This document shows, in pieces, positions 1 through 5,376 of a stretch of 6,601 nt of DNA. Made by a program: the position numbers and the translations under genes. Numbering within the stretch: position 1 is the first letter of the stretch; every line of letters starts with the position of its first letter. Origin of the DNA: Candidatus Ventricola intestinavium (lineage in GTDB: Bacteria; Bacillota; Clostridia; Christensenellales; Aristaeellaceae); NCBI GenBank assembly GCA_018715105.1, contig DVMG01000111.1, positions 1-6,601 on the forward strand. Reading direction: 5' to 3'. The notes beneath the pieces are model-generated. The model did not search any database and had not been told where the DNA came from. It saw only the letters and a list, made by a program, of their open reading frames with translations.

Positions 1-60
1 ACTCGCAAAAACGATAAACGGCAAATTATTCATCATCCACAAGATCGAATTCATTTGCAT
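1..60 (-). CDS. Possible N-terminus of a truncated membrane-protein gene
   Basis: From an ATG at 60 an open frame runs leftward off the window for 20 codons without a stop. The peptide begins MQMNSILWMMNNLPFIVFA, which is hydrophobic and could be a first membrane helix or signal anchor. A second in-frame ATG lies at 54, and a stop codon in the same frame lies about 45 bases upstream of the first ATG, so the gene cannot begin much earlier. No convincing Shine-Dalgarno sequence precedes either ATG; only a weak AAGAAG run is present. The 119-bp gap between this frame and the stop of the MBL gene at 180 contains no clear terminator or promoter. The local sequence is more AT-rich than the neighbouring genes. 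I do not recognise the product, and the frame could be chance. Confidence 0.3.
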   Translation of the reverse strand, partial: MQMNSILWMMNNLPFIVFAS

Positions 61-179
61 AGAAAACCCGCTTCTTTCGTCACGCCTGCCGAATGAAGTT
101 TTCTCTTACGGGCGGCCCTGCCTTTCGTTTCCTTCCATATGCTCTTCGAAGGATCCGCTTTGGCTCTCCGCCCACCGCT

Positions 180-824
180 TTATATTTCATCCGCCATCGG
201 CCTCATCAGCACAACCCCCTGAGGCACCGCCTGAGGCGAGAGCTCCAGGCTGTCCACGGGCTGGGCATCCTGAGCGTTCATGACCGCCAAAAAAGGGCGC
301 ACGGTTTCAATGGGATACGTGCACCGCATGGTTTTTACATGCATGGGGATCACACAGCGCGGCTTTGCCACCCGGATGATCTCGCTGGCCTGGTGTGCAT
401 CCACGGTGTAAAAGCCGCCGACAGGGATCATCATCACATCCGCGTTCCGAATAACCGAGAGGATTTCCTCATCCGGCATGCATCCCTGGTCACCCATGTG
501 CACAATCTTCAGGCCCTCGGCGTCAAAAAGGCGGATGGCATTGCATCCACGCCGGGCTCCTTTCGCATCGTCGTGCCAGGATTCCACCGCCCGCGTGCGG
601 AATCCGCCCACGCATGCTTCCTGAAGCCCGCGCACGATGACCGGCGCTTTGCGCAGCATGCCGGTGTTGTTGTGATCGTGGTGGTCGTGGCTCATGGTGA
701 CCAGATCCGCCTCAAGCGGAATCATGCGGATGCCCACGCTGTCGTCGTATGGATCGGTGACCGCCACCGTGCCGTCCGCGGCCGTCATGCGGAAACAGGA
801 ATGGCCTATCCACTCCATTTTCAT
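180..824 (-). CDS. UlaG-like MBL-fold metal-dependent hydrolase (Lactamase_B_3 type)
   Basis: The 214-residue product has the usual length and motif order of the small cytosolic MBL-fold hydrolases related to UlaG and the UPF0173 family. Seen in the sequence: the N-terminal GHSCF motif (residues 7-11); the metal-binding HxHxDH motif as HDHHDH (46-51); a SWHDD...G..RG.N segment (82-95) typical of Lactamase_B_3; MGDQG carrying the bridging Asp112; a PVGGFYTVD segment (134-142); and a late PMH with His162. All expected metal ligands are present, so it should be catalytically active, probably on a phosphorylated or lactone-type metabolite, although the substrate cannot be read from sequence. There is no signal peptide. 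The ATG at 824 is preceded by AAAGGA about nine bases upstream, which supports this start. It lies 241 bp downstream of the 186-residue gene, beyond a cluster of inverted repeats. No clear promoter of its own was found, so it may be read through from the operon or use an unrecognised promoter. Confidence 0.9.
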   Translation of the reverse strand: MKMEWIGHSCFRMTAADGTVAVTDPYDDSVGIRMIPLEADLVTMSHDHHDHNNTGMLRKAPVIVRGLQEACVGGFRTRAVESWHDDAKGARRGCNAIRLFDAEGLKIVHMGDQGCMPDEEILSVIRNADVMMIPVGGFYTVDAHQASEIIRVAKPRCVIPMHVKTMRCTYPIETVRPFLAVMNAQDAQPVDSLELSPQAVPQGVVLMRPMADEI

Positions 825-864
825 GCATTCTCATCCTTTCTGCCTCAAAATCGGGACGAGCAAA

Positions 865-879
865 CCGGCATGATGCCGG
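865..879. repeat. Perfect inverted repeat CCGGCAT-G-ATGCCGG...
   Basis: A perfect 15-base palindrome reads CCGGCATGATGCCGG, with a flanking GCAAAC (860-865) and GTTTGC (885-890) that can form an alternative outer stem. It lies about 40 bases upstream of the MBL start and is the first of several stem-loops in this spacer. It could be an operator or part of a repetitive extragenic element. No regulator gene is present in the window to argue for the operator reading. Confidence 0.6.
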
Positions 880-896
880 CTTCCGTTTGCTACCAA

Positions 897-913
897 GGCA
901 TGGCATTCATGCC
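897..913. repeat. Inverted repeat GGCATG-5-CATGCC
   Basis: A perfect six-base stem, GGCATG and CATGCC, is separated by a five-base loop. It is the second stem-loop in the 825-1065 spacer. No T-tract follows on the minus strand, so it is not a terminator for the upstream genes. Confidence 0.5.
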
Positions 914-929
914 GGGGTGCCTTTCCCCA

Positions 930-978
930 GGATGGGGGGAATCTTTTCTCCTCCCTTCGGGGGAGAAAAGCGTTTTGC
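930..978 (-). repeat. Dispersed palindromic intergenic repeat, copy R1
   Basis: This 49-bp segment matches the reverse complement of 5205-5253 at about 41 of 49 positions when aligned by eye without gaps. Its centre is a strong hairpin: CTTTTCTCC (943-951) pairs with GGAGAAAAG (962-970), and a few further pairs extend toward a small loop. The shared edge reads GCAAAACGCTTTTCTCC on the minus strand. No T-tract follows the hairpin on the minus strand, so it does not look like a terminator for the operon. Its intergenic position, palindromic structure and second copy in the opposite orientation fit a REP- or MITE-type dispersed element. Confidence 0.65.
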
Positions 979-989
979 CGGCGGTCTGC

Positions 990-1007
990 AACCGGCATAA
1001 GCCGGTT
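990..1007. repeat. Perfect stem-loop AACCGGC-ATAA-GCCGGTT
   Basis: A perfect seven-base stem with a four-base loop sits between the R1 repeat and the end of the 186-residue gene. Its CCGGCAT core resembles the palindrome at 865-879. In minus-strand RNA it would form downstream of the operon's last stop codon. No T-run follows, so termination by this hairpin alone is unlikely, although it could protect the 3' end of the message. Confidence 0.6.
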
Positions 1008-1025
1008 GGATCCCCGACGAAATGC

Positions 1026-1070
1026 TGTAAATCTTGCGCCCGGGGCCGAAGCTGCGCAAAAGGATTTACA
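1026..1070. repeat. Long imperfect stem-loop covering the stop codon of the 186-residue gene
   Basis: TGTAAATC (1026-1033) pairs with GATTTACA (1063-1070), and an inner TTGCGC (1034-1039) pairs with GCGCAA (1054-1059). This gives a two-part stem of about 14 pairs with a three-base bulge and a GC-rich loop. The TAA stop of the upstream coding region (1066-1068) lies inside the outer stem. No T-tract follows on the minus strand. The structure may mark the 3' boundary of the operon message or be part of the repeat cluster in this spacer. Confidence 0.55.
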
Positions 1071-1626
1071 GAACAAACTCCTGCTTCGCCGCCTGCACGC
1101 GCGCTTTGCACCAACCGGCCAGACAGGCTCCCGCTTCGCGCATGCCGCTGCGGTCTCCTTCGCGCAGCATCTCTGCCGCACGGGCGCGTATGCCGTCCAG
1201 CCCGGTCAATACACGGCGCTCATCCTGCCACAACAGGCGCAGCATCTCCAGCGCGAGCTGCCTTCCGGACCGGCTCATCGGCAGAGGCTCCTCTTTGAGA
1301 AAGCGTGCGGCCAGCTCCTGAGCCGGCTCAAGCAGCCCGTCCCAGTCAACCAGGGGCGGCGCTTCCTGCCAGGCCGCGCCCAACCGCCCCAGCAGCGCAT
1401 CATCGGGGGAAAGCATCCACAGCCCCCCTTCTTCCCGGCAGAGAAAGCCCGCCGTGCGCAGGGCTCCGCACAGGCGGCGCCTGTCCGCTTCCTCTCCACA
1501 GTGCCGCGGCGCATCCGTGATCAACAGGGCGCCGCCCGAGGGCGCAAAGCGCATAAAGCCCCGTCCGCCGGCGTGCAGCAGGGCTTCGCGCGCCATGGCG
1601 CGCAGGCTTTCGCTCACAGCCGCCAT
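1066..1626 (-). CDS. Uncharacterised 186-residue soluble protein, last gene of the operon
   Basis: I do not recognise this protein. It has no signal peptide or membrane segment. The N-terminal half (about residues 1-85) begins with a helix-prone stretch, continues through the strand-like FMRFAPSGGALLITDAP (24-40), and then has a basic and acidic segment. The C-terminal half (about 95-185) is rich in Leu, Ala, Arg and Glu and is probably all helical. Cysteines are scattered (43, 53, 63, 168, 173) with no zinc-site spacing. The ATG at 1626 overlaps the DUF1934 gene by 13 bases. An alternative GTG at 1617 would give a GTGA overlap of four bases and remove three residues. Neither has a strong Shine-Dalgarno sequence, so translational reinitiation after the upstream gene is likely. 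Overlap with the upstream gene and the absence of stops support a real gene. The function is unknown. Confidence 0.75.
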   Translation of the reverse strand: MAAVSESLRAMAREALLHAGGRGFMRFAPSGGALLITDAPRHCGEEADRRRLCGALRTAGFLCREEGGLWMLSPDDALLGRLGAAWQEAPPLVDWDGLLEPAQELAARFLKEEPLPMSRSGRQLALEMLRLLWQDERRVLTGLDGIRARAAEMLREGDRSGMREAGACLAGWCKARVQAAKQEFVL

Positions 1627-2060
1627 GTGACATCCATCCGGGCCGACGCGGTTTTTTCCCCGCCGACAAACAGATCATACTCAAGCCGCAGTTCTCCGCC
1701 CGTCTGCGTGCGCTCCATGGCGACGCTGTGCGTAAAAACCGCCACAGGAATTTCGCCGTAATCCGTCTCATAGGTGCTGCTTGTCCGCTCGCCGGGCACA
1801 AAGCGCAAGGTGCCGCTCATGCCGCCGCGCCGCCGCATGGCCGCCTGCCGGGAGCCGGCGGTCAGCACCACATGGGCGCGCTCTCCCTCCTGCTCCTCAT
1901 CGTATTCAAGAAGGATGCCGCCGTCCTGCATCCGGCATATGCCTGCGCGGGCATGTTTTGTCTCATGCACATGGCCCTGCGGATCGGTCATCTTGGCGAG
2001 CAGGCGGATCCTCGCCCGCCGTTCCGGCCGGCCATTTTCCAGTCTTTCTTCCTCAGCCAC
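1614..2060 (-). CDS. DUF1934 family protein (YwiB-like, calycin-type beta-barrel)
   Basis: The 148-residue product matches the DUF1934 pattern throughout: an acidic LLEYDEE segment (50-56), a run of alternating strands with an RRRG turn (76-79), TLRFVPG (84-90), the characteristic Y.T.YG signature as YETDYG (97-102), and a late GGELRLEYDL strand (121-130). The usual family length is about 140 residues, so the protein is complete. DUF1934 proteins such as Bacillus YwiB are small soluble barrels of unknown biochemical role, often encoded next to argS, which is not in this window. The start is taken as GTG at 2060 because a strong GGAGG lies six bases upstream; the open frame extends to an ATG at 2135, but that would overlap the membrane-protein gene by over 80 bases. 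The gene overlaps the upstream stop by eight bases and its own end overlaps the next gene, so it is translationally coupled on both sides. Confidence 0.85.
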   Translation of the reverse strand: MAEEERLENGRPERRARIRLLAKMTDPQGHVHETKHARAGICRMQDGGILLEYDEEQEGERAHVVLTAGSRQAAMRRRGGMSGTLRFVPGERTSSTYETDYGEIPVAVFTHSVAMERTQTGGELRLEYDLFVGGEKTASARMDVTWRL

Positions 2061-3495
2061 GGTCTCCCTCCTTCTTGCCGGCGGCGCCCGGCACAATATC
2101 CAGCAGCATGCATAGAGCAACCGCGCAAAGCGCAAACCCTGCCGCGGTCGGCAGCAGGATTTCCTCCGTCACCGGATAGCAGCAGCCCGCCGCCGTGGCA
2201 AAAAGCACGAGGCAGGCTGGCAGGCGCAGCGCCGGTGCCAACACCACGGCCAGGATGCACAGCACATCCAGAAACAGCCACGCTCCCATGCTCACCCCCG
2301 GGCAGACGATCAGAGCCCCCAGCGCCAGCACAAAGGCCTGCCGGATGGCGCTCCTGTCCCGCCTGCTCCGCACAAGCGCACACAGGCCTATATACAGCGC
2401 CAGCCCCGCCAGCGTTATGCCGCGCAAAAGCACCGTGAAATGCCCCTGCGTGTAATATTCTGTCGCATTGGTCACAGGATCCAGCGCCGGCACCTGCCTG
2501 AGCATGAAGTATTCCGGCATTTCCTCCATCGCCGCGCGCGGGAACAGGCCCATCAGGTTCGGCGCACCGGCGGCATACGGCGGCAGGCTGAAGTTCGCGC
2601 GCAGCAGGCTTGTGAGCGCAGCGCCCACAGGCATGCCGCAGGCCATGGCGGGCACGCACAGAAGAAGCGCCGTCGCAGCCGCACCGGCGGCATAAAGAGG
2701 CCTGCTTTCCCGCCGGCAGAGGGAACAAGCGTAGACCGGCAGGGCATACAGCGCCGCGCCGCTCAGCGCCGCCGCCACGCCGAACAAAAGCCAGGCCGCC
2801 GGCAGGCGCTTCTTTCCGCACAACAGCGTCAAAGATAGGCCCAGTAGCAGCGCCGCCGCCACGTCCGTCTGCGCCGCGCATGCGGCGCTCAGAAACCCCT
2901 GAGGCAAAATGAGGCACAGGCAAAGCACCGCCTCTGCCCGCATCCCCGCGCCGATGCCGTCTGCCGCATGCGCGGCCAGCAGCGCCAGCCCCAGCATGCA
3001 GCCGATGCACAGCAGCTTGACCAGATACATGTCATAGACAGGCCCCCGTGTGACCGCATATAGCAGCGTCAAGGCCGGTGCAGAGAGGGGAGTCTCAAAG
3101 CCGAAGGCGGCCGCCAGCCCGCCCTCGTCCATCGCGCGCACGATGGGCTGCACCTGCTGCACATAAGCATAGGTCTTCTGGTTGATCCCCATCAGCATCA
3201 GGAGGAGGGCAAACGTCAGGGCCAGCTGCCGCAGCAACAGGCGGGAAAAGCGTCCGCGATGCATCCACGTCGCGGCCAGCAGGACGCCCCCCTGCAGGGC
3301 GGCTGTCATGCCGATAAACAGCGAGCGGTTGGCCCACCCGCCGATGTCGTTGAGATTGCCAAGCGGGCCGGAAGATACGTTGTAAAGCGCAAGCAGCGCG
3401 CTCAAAAGCAGCGCAAGCGCCGCCCCCAGGGGACGAAGCCGGCGTGTGAGCCGCTCGTCCAGCCGGGCGGCATGCTGAAAAAAGACGTTTTTCAT
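2053..3495 (-). CDS. GT-C-fold integral membrane protein, degenerate paralogue of the upstream mannosyltransferase
   Basis: The 480-residue polytopic protein has roughly 12 hydrophobic segments, spread over about 22-77, 88-103, 138-287 and 353-470, with a long extramembrane loop near 288-352. It aligns by eye with the preceding gene along its length: VYDMYLVKLL (153-162) against LYDLYLIKFL, AAQTDVAAALLLGLSL (207-222) against WGQCDSVYVFFIVLSL, and APNLMGLFP (311-319) against APNLYLFFP. The residues expected for activity are not kept. The DYD after the third membrane segment is replaced around KTYAY (107-111), the WGQCD tryptophan is lost, and the HERYFY motif is replaced around MGAWLF (403-408). 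It is therefore more likely a partner, scaffold or binding protein than an active transferase, unless catalysis has moved to other residues. The ATG at 3495 overlaps the upstream stop as ATGA, giving tight coupling. Assignment to the GT-C superfamily is fairly sure; the role is inferred. Confidence 0.8.
   Translation of the reverse strand: MKNVFFQHAARLDERLTRRLRPLGAALALLLSALLALYNVSSGPLGNLNDIGGWANRSLFIGMTAALQGGVLLAATWMHRGRFSRLLLRQLALTFALLLMLMGINQKTYAYVQQVQPIVRAMDEGGLAAAFGFETPLSAPALTLLYAVTRGPVYDMYLVKLLCIGCMLGLALLAAHAADGIGAGMRAEAVLCLCLILPQGFLSAACAAQTDVAAALLLGLSLTLLCGKKRLPAAWLLFGVAAALSGAALYALPVYACSLCRRESRPLYAAGAAATALLLCVPAMACGMPVGAALTSLLRANFSLPPYAAGAPNLMGLFPRAAMEEMPEYFMLRQVPALDPVTNATEYYTQGHFTVLLRGITLAGLALYIGLCALVRSRRDRSAIRQAFVLALGALIVCPGVSMGAWLFLDVLCILAVVLAPALRLPACLVLFATAAGCCYPVTEEILLPTAAGFALCAVALCMLLDIVPGAAGKKEGDRG
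2067..2071 (-). promoter_or_regulatory. Ribosome binding site GGAGG deciding the GTG start of the DUF1934 gene
   Basis: GGAGG sits inside the last codons of the upstream membrane-protein gene, six bases before the GTG at 2060. It supports that GTG over the far-upstream ATG at 2135. Confidence 0.75.
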
Positions 3496-4922
3496 GCGGC
3501 GCTTTCCCCCTTTTTTGCAAGCGCGGCACGGTTCTGCCGCATCTGCACGAGCAGATCCCGGGCAACCAGCACAAGCGCAGCCAGCATCATCAGGGCGGCC
3601 ACGCGCTCATCGACGGGACGCTGGCGCGTCAGATAGGGCAGATAGCTCACAAGCGACGCACCCACCACAAGCAGCGGCACAAAGCGCCTGTCCGCACGCC
3701 GGGCGGCATAGAGAATGGCGAGCATATCCGCCAGATAAAAGTATCGCTCGTGGATTTTGGGCATCACAAACGGCAGAAAGATGGCGAAAAACAGCGCAAA
3801 GCAGAGCGTCATCGGGGGCGTTACCTCCCGGTGGTGGATCAGCCAGTAAATCACGGCGATCAGCGTGAGCAGAATGCACGCATACAGCGCCGCCGTCTGC
3901 AGGGCCGGCATCAGATCCGCATGCAGGTATGCATTTACGGCATCCTTATCAACGCCCTCAATATAGCGCATCCACGTAAATTCCTGGCTGTTTGAAAAGC
4001 CGAGCATCGGGAAGAAGAGATAGAGGTTGGGCGCGTTATACGTCAGCCTGTCATAATACTGGCCCATGGACTGATTGGCATACACCGACAGCGCATCGAA
4101 AAACGGCCGGCCTGCGATCAGCGCCGGCACCATCGTCACCAGATACGCTCCGAAAAACGCCAGCGCATGCCGGGGTTTGTAGGATCCATGATTCAGCCCC
4201 AGCAGCACCACCGGGAAAAAGAAGATCGTCTGCAGCTTAAAGGCAAAGGCCACGGCCAGGAAAACAGCCGAGCGTGTAGGCCGGCCCGTGTCCAGCATAT
4301 ACAGGCTCAGCACGATGAAAAACACATACACCGAATCGCACTGACCCCAGCAGGCTCCATCCAGCAGCGTGGTGGGCAGTGCCGTGACGATCAAAAACAC
4401 GGGCAGCGAGGATTTTTCTCCGGCAAAATGCCCGGCCGCGCGCATCATCGCCAGCGCCAGTGCGTAATCAAAGATCACGGTCAGGAATTTGATGAGATAC
4501 AGATCATACAGCGGCACTTTGGAAATAAGCAGGAGCGCATACTGATAAAGCAGGTTGTAATCCCCCACGTTTTCCCCGCCCAGTGTAGAAAAGCCGCCCT
4601 CTCTGAACATCTGCGTCCATCCGGAGAGGAAGGAATCATAATCCGCCGTCACAAAATCGAGCATGCTGACGCGGGCGAGCATCGTCACCGCCACAAACAC
4701 ACCGGTGAAGAAAAGCCTTCCCATCCCCGGCCGTTCCAGGCGCGCAAAGAGGAAGAGCGTGCCGCCGTATACGAGTGAAAAAAGTGCGGAGAGCGCAAAG
4801 GCCTCGCCCGCGCCGCTCCCGTGCGTCAGCATCCGCAGCATATAGGCTGCCAATGCCAGGAATACCGCCAGCGTCATGCCGCCGCACGCCGCGTAGGCGC
4901 GCCCCTGCCTGCCTGTTTCCAT
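3492..4922 (-). CDS. Gpi18-like GT-C mannosyltransferase, integral membrane
   Basis: The 476-residue protein has about 12 predicted membrane helices and the signature of bacterial Gpi18-like (COG5542-type) GT-C glycosyltransferases. Visible marks are an acidic DYD (94-96) just after the third helix, where GT-C enzymes carry the catalytic Asp; a WGQCDS motif (192-197); FKLQ (228-231) at a helix end; a long extracytoplasmic loop (about 272-337); and the hallmark HERYFY (391-396). Known members transfer a sugar, typically mannose, from a polyprenyl-phosphate donor on the outer face of the membrane. Acceptor and sugar cannot be read here. The start is ATG at 4922, because GGAGG lies five bases upstream after an A8 run; an in-frame ATG at 4964 would add 14 charged residues but lacks a ribosome binding site. 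This is the first gene of a four-gene operon and overlaps the next gene by four bases. Confidence 0.85.
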   Translation of the reverse strand: METGRQGRAYAACGGMTLAVFLALAAYMLRMLTHGSGAGEAFALSALFSLVYGGTLFLFARLERPGMGRLFFTGVFVAVTMLARVSMLDFVTADYDSFLSGWTQMFREGGFSTLGGENVGDYNLLYQYALLLISKVPLYDLYLIKFLTVIFDYALALAMMRAAGHFAGEKSSLPVFLIVTALPTTLLDGACWGQCDSVYVFFIVLSLYMLDTGRPTRSAVFLAVAFAFKLQTIFFFPVVLLGLNHGSYKPRHALAFFGAYLVTMVPALIAGRPFFDALSVYANQSMGQYYDRLTYNAPNLYLFFPMLGFSNSQEFTWMRYIEGVDKDAVNAYLHADLMPALQTAALYACILLTLIAVIYWLIHHREVTPPMTLCFALFFAIFLPFVMPKIHERYFYLADMLAILYAARRADRRFVPLLVVGASLVSYLPYLTRQRPVDERVAALMMLAALVLVARDLLVQMRQNRAALAKKGESAA

Positions 4923-4927
4923 GCGTT

Positions 4928-4932
4928 CCTCC
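4928..4932 (-). promoter_or_regulatory. Ribosome binding site GGAGG deciding the mannosyltransferase start
   Basis: GGAGG lies five bases upstream of the ATG at 4922 and follows a run of eight adenines. The alternative in-frame ATG at 4964 has no comparable site, so the shorter 476-residue product is preferred. Confidence 0.75.
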
Positions 4933-5009
4933 GTTTTTTTTGGGGATTCAGGATTCCGATCCATGCGCCTGCCGCGCTTTCCCGCGCCGGCTGATCAGGC
5001 CGCCGGGCG

Positions 5010-5040
5010 GCAAAGCGCTCTCCCCCTGTATGGGGAAACC
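5010..5040 (+). repeat. Partial relative of the dispersed repeat, copy R3
   Basis: The segment opens with GCAAAGCGCTCT, identical over 12 bases to the edge of copy R2 at 5205, and it matches the corresponding edge of R1 apart from a two-base gap. It then diverges but keeps a TCCCC/GGGGA hairpin (5021-5036). It falls in the untranslated leader of the glycosyltransferase operon, so it could affect expression. It is probably a decayed or shortened member of the same repeat family. Confidence 0.45.
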
Positions 5041-5054
5041 CGCCTCCGGGCCTT

Positions 5055-5070
5055 TCATGCTTCGGCATGA
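5055..5070 (+). repeat. Stem-loop TCATGC-TTCG-GCATGA at the predicted transcription start
   Basis: A perfect six-base stem has a C(UUCG)G loop when read on the plus strand, which is an unusually stable tetraloop. It overlaps the predicted start point of the minus-strand operon promoter. In minus-strand RNA the stem also forms, but with a CGAA loop. Its role is unknown. Confidence 0.5.
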
Positions 5071-5074
5071 TTGG

Positions 5075-5103
5075 ATTATACCATACTTGAGGGGTATCCA
5101 CAA
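5075..5103 (-). promoter_or_regulatory. Extended -10 sigma-A-type promoter of the glycosyltransferase operon
   Basis: On the minus strand the -10 box is a perfect TATAAT (5075-5080) preceded by TGG, giving the extended -10 form TGGTATAAT. At a 17-base spacing upstream is TTGTGG (5098-5103), which keeps only the TTG of the -35 consensus; this is typical of extended -10 promoters. Transcription would begin near 5068, giving a leader of about 145 bases before the ATG at 4922. The promoter lies just downstream of the terminator at 5172-5193, which separates this unit from the beta-CASP gene. Confidence 0.75.
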
Positions 5104-5171
5104 TGCCCGCTTCCATCCTCCCCTCGTCCGTCCTGCCCGCTTCCCGTTTCGCCGCGTGCGCCTGAACATAC

Positions 5172-5193
5172 AAAAAACTCCCCGAAAGGGGAG
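5172..5193 (-). terminator. Intrinsic terminator of the beta-CASP gene transcript
   Basis: On the minus strand a perfect CTCCCC/GGGGAG stem (5178-5193) with a four-base loop is followed directly by six T residues (5172-5177). This is the best intrinsic terminator in the window. It lies 184 bases after the stop codon of the beta-CASP gene and about 70 bases before the next promoter. Confidence 0.85.
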
Positions 5194-5204
5194 ACGGATC
5201 CTCT

Positions 5205-5253
5205 GCAAAGCGCTCTTCACCCCCGAAGAGGGAAGAAAAGATTCCCACAATCC
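5205..5253 (+). repeat. Dispersed palindromic intergenic repeat, copy R2
   Basis: This 49-bp segment aligns without gaps with the reverse complement of 930-978 at about 41 of 49 positions, including an exact AGAAAAGATTCCC block. Several differences disrupt the central hairpin compared with R1, although TCTTC and GAAGA can still pair. It lies inside the long 3' region of the beta-CASP transcript. As with R1, no gene is contained in it. Confidence 0.65.
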
Positions 5254-5280
5254 CCGATCCTCTCAGAAGGGCCTTTTATT

Positions 5281-5334
5281 CGATCGAAAGAAGGGCTTCC
5301 CTTTCAGCTTAAAGAACCCGAAGGGAACCGATCG
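5281..5334. repeat. Structured intergenic segment bounded by CGATCG repeats
   Basis: CGATCG occurs at 5281-5286 and again at 5329-5334. Between them CTTCCCTT (5296-5303) pairs with AAGGGAA (5321-5327), with two further flanking pairs across a one-base bulge. The segment lies in the 3' region of the beta-CASP transcript, between a terminator-like hairpin at 5359 and the R2 repeat. It could be a 3'-end structure, part of a larger repeat unit, or a small RNA body. Confidence 0.4.
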
Positions 5335-5348
5335 CCGAAACCGTCCCA

Positions 5349-5372
5349 AATGAAAGGCGCCCGCGCGCGGGC
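5349..5372 (-). terminator. Weak terminator-like hairpin just after the beta-CASP stop
   Basis: A perfect 14-base palindrome, GCCCGCGCGCGGGC (5359-5372), begins four bases after the stop codon at 5377-5379. On the minus strand it is followed by GCCTTTCATTT, which is only a weak, interrupted T-rich tract. It may pause or partly terminate transcription, with the stronger hairpin at 5172-5193 acting as the main terminator. Confidence 0.4.
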
Positions 5373-5376
5373 ACGC

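Larger units (their letters stand above)
4923..5376. other. Intergenic region between the beta-CASP gene and the glycosyltransferase operon
   Basis: This 454-bp spacer contains no convincing gene. From right to left it holds a weak hairpin after the beta-CASP stop, a CGATCG-bounded structured segment, repeat copy R2, the main terminator, the operon promoter, a UUCG-type stem-loop, repeat copy R3 and the ribosome binding site. Open frames crossing it on the plus strand read through repeats and lie antisense to the flanking genes, so they are rejected as genes. Confidence 0.8.

Noticed and set aside
943..970. Strong hairpin considered as a terminator for the operon
   Set aside because: On the minus strand it is followed by ATTCCCC rather than a T-tract. 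The short TTTT on the plus strand serves no known gene. It is better explained as the core of the dispersed repeat.
93..1298. A 401-codon open frame on the plus strand
   Set aside because: It lies antisense to the well-supported MBL gene, crosses the repeat-filled spacer, is rich in Arg, Pro and His, and shows no domain. It is a high-GC shadow frame.
1988..3010. A 340-codon minus-strand frame rich in Gly, Ala, Arg and Cys
   Set aside because: It is the alternate frame of the second GT-C-like gene, which has clear membrane helices and paralogy; this frame has neither.
4923..5068. Riboswitch or T-box in the operon leader
   Set aside because: No recognisable conserved riboswitch core, T-box sequence or terminator/antiterminator pair was seen in the leader.
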